Origin: Alphaproteobacteria bacterium MarineAlpha3_Bin3
GTDB taxonomy: Bacteria > Pseudomonadota > Alphaproteobacteria > Rhodospirillales > Casp-alpha2
Assembly: GCA_002938075.1 (NCBI GenBank)
Contig: PTLK01000135.1
Span: 1-5,759 of the forward strand
DNA: 5,759 nt
Reading direction: 5' to 3'
Numbering within the stretch: the stretch's first letter is position 1; the number at the start of each line of letters is the position of its first letter. A program made the translations under genes and the position numbers. The notes beneath the pieces are model-generated. The model had not been told where the DNA came from. It worked only from the letters and a program-made list of their open reading frames with translations, and did no database searches. Below are positions 1 to 4,003 of this stretch, in pieces.

Positions 1-995
1 GCATCGACGGCCGCGAACTTGGACCCATCGTGAGCGTCGGAGAATTTCTCCGCTGCGGTGGAGATTTTATCGGCCGCCGCGGTCAGGTTGGCGGCGTTGT
101 TGAGCTTCAGCTTCACGGCGCCGGCGGCGGCCACGATGGCCTCGATTTCGGGCGTCTTGACAGCACCGGCGATCTTGTTCATCGCCTTCCTCGCCGCCGC
201 CGCCCGCTTGGCCATGGACACGGCATAGGCGGCCTTTTGGGTCGCCTTGGCGACGCCGCGAAGGGCGAATTCCAAATCCAGCGCCTTGCCGACAATATAC
301 ATCATGCGCTTGCGGGCCGCAGACGCCTCACCGTTGGGCTTCGAGTACCAGACGTTATGGCGGACCTCGCCCTGGCTCCAAGCCACCAGATCGAACTTGC
401 TGCCGGCGGGATGGCCGCCGACGTTGACCAGCTTTTCGTTGGGCACGGTGTGACAACCGTAGCAGTTGGCCGCGACCTTATAGAGCCGCATCGGCCGGAT
501 CATGCCGGCGGCCTCGGATTTGGCGTAGCGGGCGATCTTGTGATCCGGCTTCTCGCTTTTCATGGTCACGCCCTTGCCGCCGTAATCGCTGTGTTCCTTG
601 ATCCATTTCTTGCCGGCGCCGTGGCACGATTCACACGTGATCCCGGAGATGGGCTTGATCTTTCCCTTCACTTGGGCGGACGTGAAATGGCAGCTCAGGC
701 AAGCGCTATCGGCCTTCATGCGGCGGATGCCCAGGTTCTTGGCGATCTTCTTGGCTTCTTTCTTGCGCGGCAGCTCCTTGAAGGTGATCGCGTGCCGGGT
801 CTTTTTCCAAACCGCGACGGAGGTCTTGTGACATTCGCCGCAGGCGTCGGGACCGGCGACGTTAACGGGGTCCAGCTTCAATTCCTGAGCCGAGGCCGGG
901 TTCCCGGACGCCGACATCGCCATCGCAACCACAAGGCCCAGGGCCGCAACCGCGGGGCAGGGGCGAAATATCCGGTTTAAAAATTTTTTCATCAT
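1..995 (-). CDS. Tetrahaem cytochrome c554-type protein, 3' end outside window
   Basis: This is an exported c-type cytochrome of the cytochrome c554 family, expected to shuttle electrons in the periplasm. The frame gives 331 codons with no stop, so the C-terminus lies beyond the left edge. Two adjacent ATG codons (995 and 992) can start it; a GAGGA lies 5 bases before the first and 8 before the second. A signal peptide covers about residues 1-36 (basic MMKKFLNR, hydrophobic core, probable cut after ASA). Four CXXCH motifs follow: CGECH 52-56, CLSCH 99-103, CESCH 121-125 and CYGCH 178-182. All eight cysteines after the signal are haem cysteines. The first haem is followed by W63 and H68 (W....H), a spacing typical of C554 domains, and the third sits in GITCESCH. 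From about residue 225 the chain becomes Ala/Lys-rich and probably helical, longer than a bare c554 core. It starts 36 bases after the reductase stop. Haem number and family are secure; the redox partner is inferred. Confidence 0.9.
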   Translation of the reverse strand, partial: MMKKFLNRIFRPCPAVAALGLVVAMAMSASGNPASAQELKLDPVNVAGPDACGECHKTSVAVWKKTRHAITFKELPRKKEAKKIAKNLGIRRMKADSACLSCHFTSAQVKGKIKPISGITCESCHGAGKKWIKEHSDYGGKGVTMKSEKPDHKIARYAKSEAAGMIRPMRLYKVAANCYGCHTVPNEKLVNVGGHPAGSKFDLVAWSQGEVRHNVWYSKPNGEASAARKRMMYIVGKALDLEFALRGVAKATQKAAYAVSMAKRAAAARKAMNKIAGAVKTPEIEAIVAAAGAVKLKLNNAANLTAAADKISTAAEKFSDAHDGSKFAAVD

Positions 996-1000
996 GGTCA

Positions 1001-1005
1001 TCCTC
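1001..1005 (-). promoter_or_regulatory. Shine-Dalgarno GAGGA of the c554-type gene
   Basis: GAGGA lies 5 bases before the ATG at 995 and 8 bases before the ATG at 992. The spacing slightly favours the second ATG, giving a protein one residue shorter. The rest of the 36-base gap is a nearly uninterrupted purine tract (about 1012-1029) followed by ATTTACC. I see no terminator or promoter in it, which fits co-transcription with the reductase. Confidence 0.65.
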
Positions 1006-1031
1006 GGTAAATTCCCTTTCCTTCCCTTCCG

Positions 1032-2312
1032 TCACGCATCGAGCGTCAGGGCGGTTTTCGGCATGGCAACGCAAGTCAGGCACGATCCTTCTTCGGGGGT
1101 GACCCCAGGGTCGGTGACATAGGTTACCTCGCCGGATTTGACGGCGACAATACAGGTGCCGCAATTCCCGGCCCGGCAGCCGGAATCGATAACGATGCCG
1201 TTGTCTTCGGCGAATTCGAGCAGGGTTTCGGCGCCGGCGTCCCATTTCAGGGTCTTGCCCGAGCGGTCGAAAACCACCTCGACGGCTTCCGCTTCGCCAG
1301 CTTCGGGAGCCTTGGCCTTGGTTTTTTTCACCGTCGCCGGTCCGAAAGCCTCGAAATGGACGTCGTCCTCCGGCACGCCCCATTCCTTCAGGCCGGCGGT
1401 GAGGAATTCCATCATCGGCGGCGGGCCGCAGATATAGAATGTGTAGTTGTTGGAGGGCAGCAGTTCCTTGAACAGGTCGACGCTGACGTGGCCCGAGTGC
1501 TGATAATCCCGGCCCTTCTCGTCGCCCTTTTGAGGAACGCTGTAAAAGACGTGCAGGTGAAGGTTCTCGTTGGCCTGGTTCAGGGCTTCCAGTTGCTCCT
1601 TCATCAAGTGTTCCTCGCCGTTGCGCACGCCGAGGAAAAACCAGACCTCGCGCCTGATCCCGGATTCCGTCAACGCCGTCAGCATGCTCAGGACCGGGGT
1701 AAGGCCGATGCCTCCGCCGACGAAGACGATGGGCCGTTCCGACGTCATATCGAGAAAGAACTGGCCGCTGGGCGCCTTGATGTCCAGGATGTCGTCTTCC
1801 TGCAACATGTCGTTGAAGTAGGTGGACGACAGCCCCGGCGGCTTGTCGGGCTGGTCGCGGGGCGGCGGGACTTTCTTAATCGATACCCGGTAGTAATCTG
1901 GATTGTTGGGGCTGTCGGACAGCGAATAACAACGGATGATGGGTTTCGATTGACCCGGAATCCGCAATTGGAACGTCAGGTATTGACCCGGCAGGAACGG
2001 CGGCAGCGGCTTGCCGTCATGAGGCACCAGGTAAAAGGAATGGACGCCTCCCACTTCTTTGACCTTCCGTTGGACCTCGAATTTCCGGTGGCCGCTCCAG
2101 GACAACGTCGTCCTATCGCCTTCCTTTTTGCTTTCCGCCGTGGCGATTTCGGTCTGATAGCGGAGGGAATCGAGCGTCACGCGCCGCTGTTCCCGCTCGA
2201 TGGCCAACCGGCGGAAGGACGAGACGATCAGAAACACCGATTGGATAAAGACGGCGCCGACAATGACGACGCCAGCGACCTGGATGACAGCGGGGGCCAG
2301 GATCAGGGTCAT
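1032..2312 (-). CDS. Membrane-anchored NAD(P)H:ferredoxin-type flavoprotein reductase with C-terminal [2Fe-2S] domain
   Basis: This is a 426-residue single-chain reductase that should take electrons from NADH or NADPH through a flavin to a [2Fe-2S] cluster. Residues 2-32 form one hydrophobic membrane segment, followed by basic RRLAIEREQRR. By the positive-inside rule that puts the catalytic part in the cytoplasm. The FAD-binding barrel carries RCYSLSDSP (127-135); the nucleotide-binding domain carries GGGIGLTP (199-206) and CGPPPMM (295-301). A charged, Ala/Lys/Glu-rich linker (about 323-344) leads to a plant-type ferredoxin domain with ligands C379, C384, C387 and C414 (CX4CX2C...C); C411 is one extra nearby cysteine. 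The order FAD, NAD, ferredoxin matches the phthalate-dioxygenase-reductase/Hcr/KshB type. It differs from NqrF, where the ferredoxin precedes the flavin domain, although the N-terminal anchor recalls NqrF. I chose ATG 2312 over an in-frame TTG at 2330, which has no Shine-Dalgarno; ATG 2312 overlaps the stop of a small ORF as ATGA. The electron acceptor is unknown; the neighbouring cytochromes make a respiratory or electron-export role likely. Confidence 0.9.
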   Translation of the reverse strand: MTLILAPAVIQVAGVVIVGAVFIQSVFLIVSSFRRLAIEREQRRVTLDSLRYQTEIATAESKKEGDRTTLSWSGHRKFEVQRKVKEVGGVHSFYLVPHDGKPLPPFLPGQYLTFQLRIPGQSKPIIRCYSLSDSPNNPDYYRVSIKKVPPPRDQPDKPPGLSSTYFNDMLQEDDILDIKAPSGQFFLDMTSERPIVFVGGGIGLTPVLSMLTALTESGIRREVWFFLGVRNGEEHLMKEQLEALNQANENLHLHVFYSVPQKGDEKGRDYQHSGHVSVDLFKELLPSNNYTFYICGPPPMMEFLTAGLKEWGVPEDDVHFEAFGPATVKKTKAKAPEAGEAEAVEVVFDRSGKTLKWDAGAETLLEFAEDNGIVIDSGCRAGNCGTCIVAVKSGEVTYVTDPGVTPEEGSCLTCVAMPKTALTLDA

Positions 2313-2374
2313 GGGAGACGTTGCTCCCAAGGGGAAAAGAGACGCGTCAGGGCGGAGAAGTCGGGTATCGACAT
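2309..2374 (-). CDS. Possible 21-codon small ORF translationally coupled to the reductase
   Basis: The 69-base gap between the barrel gene and the reductase holds an ATG at 2374 that opens a 21-codon frame beginning MSIPDFSALTRLF and ending in QRLP. A GAGGG lies 4 bases upstream, across the stop codon of the barrel gene. The TGA (2311-2309) overlaps the reductase ATG (2312-2310) as ATGA, the usual geometry of translational coupling. The peptide has no transmembrane segment or motif I recognise. It could be a leader that hands ribosomes to the reductase, whose own Shine-Dalgarno (GGGAG, 11 bases away) is weakly placed. It could also be chance: the same frame is open further upstream inside the barrel gene, so the openness itself carries little weight. 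Confidence 0.35.
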   Translation of the reverse strand: MSIPDFSALTRLFSPWEQRLP

Positions 2375-2378
2375 GACA

Positions 2379-2383
2379 CCCTC
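2379..2383 (-). promoter_or_regulatory. GAGGG, candidate Shine-Dalgarno of the small ORF
   Basis: GAGGG overlaps the TGA stop of the barrel gene (2384-2382) and lies 4 bases before ATG 2374. That spacing is shorter than optimal. A ribosome ending on the barrel gene would be placed to restart here. Confidence 0.35.
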
Positions 2384-3863
2384 AATAGACAATGAAAAGT
2401 TCAGCGCGGGCCCCAACACCATCGTCCCGTTCGCCGTTGAAGGTGTAAAATCCTTCCAGTTGGGCTTGAATGTGCTGACCGATCGCCTGCTGAAGCTGGA
2501 ACCCGATGCCCAGTTGGTCGAAGCCCTGGCCGTCGTAATCATGGCGGCCGGCGATTTCGAGGATCAGGTTGCGTCGATGGTCGTCCCAGAAGGCTTGATA
2601 GCCGGTGGCAAAACCGACCACGTCGTCGGTAAAGGGGCTGACCTCTGCCCCGTAGGTGCTCAGATTGGGCGAGGCAAAGAGGATGCCGAGGCTGGCCAGC
2701 GGCCCGCCGAGAATCTGTTCGCGCCCGGCCTGGGTGAAATTGCCGATGCTGATGAAAGGATTGAAATACGCGATATCGTCCGACCCCGGCACAATCGTCG
2801 AAAATTCCGCCGACAGCAACGATCCGTCGCCGATCACGTTGCCGCCGATTTCTTCGTCGAGGGCGATCGAGTTGTTGATCCTGAAGGCGGAGCTGATGCC
2901 GCCCAGGGCCCTGATCCGCTGGATCGCCGAAGCGCCGATATAAAACGCATCCCCATCGGTCGCATTGTCATCGACATAGATCATGTCCAGGTTATAGGAG
3001 CTGACGTGGGCGTCGGCGAAAACGAACAACCCATACATGTTGGGGTCCGTGCCCCGGTTCCGGTCGTTGCGGTCCAGGCGGTCCCACGCCCACAGGCCGG
3101 CAATGCGCAAATTCGAGGTACTGGGGAAGACGAGGTTGTTGCGGACGAAGCCGACGGCATCGACGGTGTCGTTGAGAATGATGCCTTCCTGGAAGGTGAA
3201 CGGCTGGCGGCCGACGGTGAAGCCGAAGTCGATTGGCTTGATGCCGGCCCGATCGAGTTTGGGCAGCAGGCTGCCGATGTCGCCTTCGAAAAACAACGTC
3301 TCGATGTCCAGGTTCAGCTCGTTGTTGAAATCTTCGTTGGAGCCGTCGAAGGTATAGCGCGTAAACCGGCTGGGCAGGTTGTTGTCGAAGGGCCTGAGCC
3401 CGAGCAGGATTTTCTCGGTGCCGGTCAGTTGCAGGTTGGCGTATAAGTCCATCCGGTTGGCGATTTCCGTATCGCGAAGCCGACCCGGAGCGCCGTTGTC
3501 GAAGGTCTGCACCGTGGTGCGGTTGATGAAATAGGACCAAAGCCGGGGCTGCCAGATGGCCCCGAGGATCGGCACCTCGAATCCCGCGTCAAGCTGGCCG
3601 GTATCCAGGAACGGGTCGCCGAGTTCAAGGAACAGCGCCGGGCGGAAAGGAATATCACCGACGGACTTGAACTTCACCACCTCGTCCTTGAGGGTCTCGA
3701 CCTCGACGTGTTCGCCGAGCGGCCAAAGCGAGCCGTACCAGGGCTTTTTCTTCATTTCCGCCGCCTGGGCGGTTCCGATGACGCCAAGACAAACCGCGAA
3801 AACCACCAAAACAGGCGGAATTCGCGTCAAAAACATCTCAAGGCAACGGCCGAAACCGTGCAT
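2382..3863 (-). CDS. Outer-membrane beta-barrel (porin-like) protein
   Basis: This is a 493-residue exported protein predicted to form an outer-membrane beta-barrel. A signal peptide covers residues 1-34 (basic start, hydrophobic core PPVLVVFAVCLGVIG, cut after AQA). The mature chain alternates polar and hydrophobic residues in many short stretches, for example RLWSYFINRTTVQTF, MDLYANLQLTG and HIQAQLEGFYTF. It ends ELFIVY, and a final aromatic residue is the usual signal for barrel assembly. The mature part has no cysteine, so it binds no c-type haem itself. GRQPFTFQEGIILND (218-232) recalls the GRQ..-gdgrlig region of alginate-export (AlgE-like) barrels; this is recognition by eye only. It is shorter than MtrB (about 700 residues) or PioB. 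I chose ATG 3863 because a GGGAGG lies 9 bases upstream; the in-frame ATGs at 3887 and 3836 are less well placed. Flanked by a pentahaem cytochrome and a reductase, it may be the sheath of an electron conduit or a substrate channel. Confidence 0.82.
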   Translation of the reverse strand: MHGFGRCLEMFLTRIPPVLVVFAVCLGVIGTAQAAEMKKKPWYGSLWPLGEHVEVETLKDEVVKFKSVGDIPFRPALFLELGDPFLDTGQLDAGFEVPILGAIWQPRLWSYFINRTTVQTFDNGAPGRLRDTEIANRMDLYANLQLTGTEKILLGLRPFDNNLPSRFTRYTFDGSNEDFNNELNLDIETLFFEGDIGSLLPKLDRAGIKPIDFGFTVGRQPFTFQEGIILNDTVDAVGFVRNNLVFPSTSNLRIAGLWAWDRLDRNDRNRGTDPNMYGLFVFADAHVSSYNLDMIYVDDNATDGDAFYIGASAIQRIRALGGISSAFRINNSIALDEEIGGNVIGDGSLLSAEFSTIVPGSDDIAYFNPFISIGNFTQAGREQILGGPLASLGILFASPNLSTYGAEVSPFTDDVVGFATGYQAFWDDHRRNLILEIAGRHDYDGQGFDQLGIGFQLQQAIGQHIQAQLEGFYTFNGERDDGVGARAELFIVY

Positions 3864-3872
3864 TGCAACCAT

Positions 3873-3878
3873 CCTCCC
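3873..3878 (-). promoter_or_regulatory. Shine-Dalgarno GGGAGG that fixes the barrel gene start
   Basis: GGGAGG lies 9 bases before ATG 3863. The farther upstream in-frame ATG (3887) would place this motif inside the coding region, and the ATG directly after it (3872) leaves no spacer. ATG 3863 is therefore the best start. Confidence 0.75.
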
Positions 3879-3929
3879 TAAGATCATCGGCGATCCGGTT
3901 TCAATAACGCCGCCGCCGTACCCCCCTTC

Positions 3930-3983
3930 TCTCTTACTCTCTCCGGCCCTGGGGGATCTCTTACTCTCTCCGGCCCTGGGGGA
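3930..3983. repeat. Perfect 27-bp tandem duplication in the intergenic gap
   Basis: Two identical 27-bp units (3930-3956 and 3957-3983) lie head to tail in the 140-base gap between the pentahaem cytochrome and the barrel gene. On the transcribed strand each unit begins TCCCCCAGGGCCGG and ends in the purine-rich AGAGAGTAAGAGA. There is no difference between the copies, so the duplication is recent or maintained. The repeat takes up 54 of the 140 bases. Short GGCC and CCGG self-complementary tracts could pair weakly, but there is no stable stem with a U-run, so I do not call a terminator. The units may be protein-binding sites or mRNA spacer elements that tune expression between the genes; nothing in the sequence decides this. 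Confidence 0.95.
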
Positions 3984-4003
3984 CCGGCCTTAAACTTTAG
4001 TCT

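Noticed and set aside
30..980. A 316-codon open frame on the plus strand opposite the c554-type gene
   Set aside because: It has the same codon-registry shadow explanation. The minus strand carries four CXXCH motifs and a signal peptide.
862..1383. A 173-codon minus-strand frame across the reductase-c554 junction
   Set aside because: It is in a different frame from both genes. The product is Arg/Gly-rich and meaningless, while the overlapping frames encode the ferredoxin domain and the signal peptide.
2313..2330. TTG at 2330 as the reductase start
   Set aside because: It has no Shine-Dalgarno upstream. ATG 2312 overlaps a stop as ATGA and gives a membrane segment right at the N-terminus.
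1356..3446. A 696-codon open frame on the plus strand across the reductase and barrel genes
   Set aside because: It is in exact codon registry with both minus-strand genes, so its stops would require TTA, CTA or TCA sense codons, which are rare here. The translation has no recognisable domain, whereas the minus strand has clear motifs.
3886..3903. Internal promoter starting with TTGAAA near 3903 on the minus strand
   Set aside because: No acceptable -10 box lies at the proper spacing (TTAGGG is found there), and it would overlap the Shine-Dalgarno.
3930..4003. Rho-independent terminator after the pentahaem cytochrome
   Set aside because: Only 4-bp GGCC or CCGG pairings are possible and no U-run follows.
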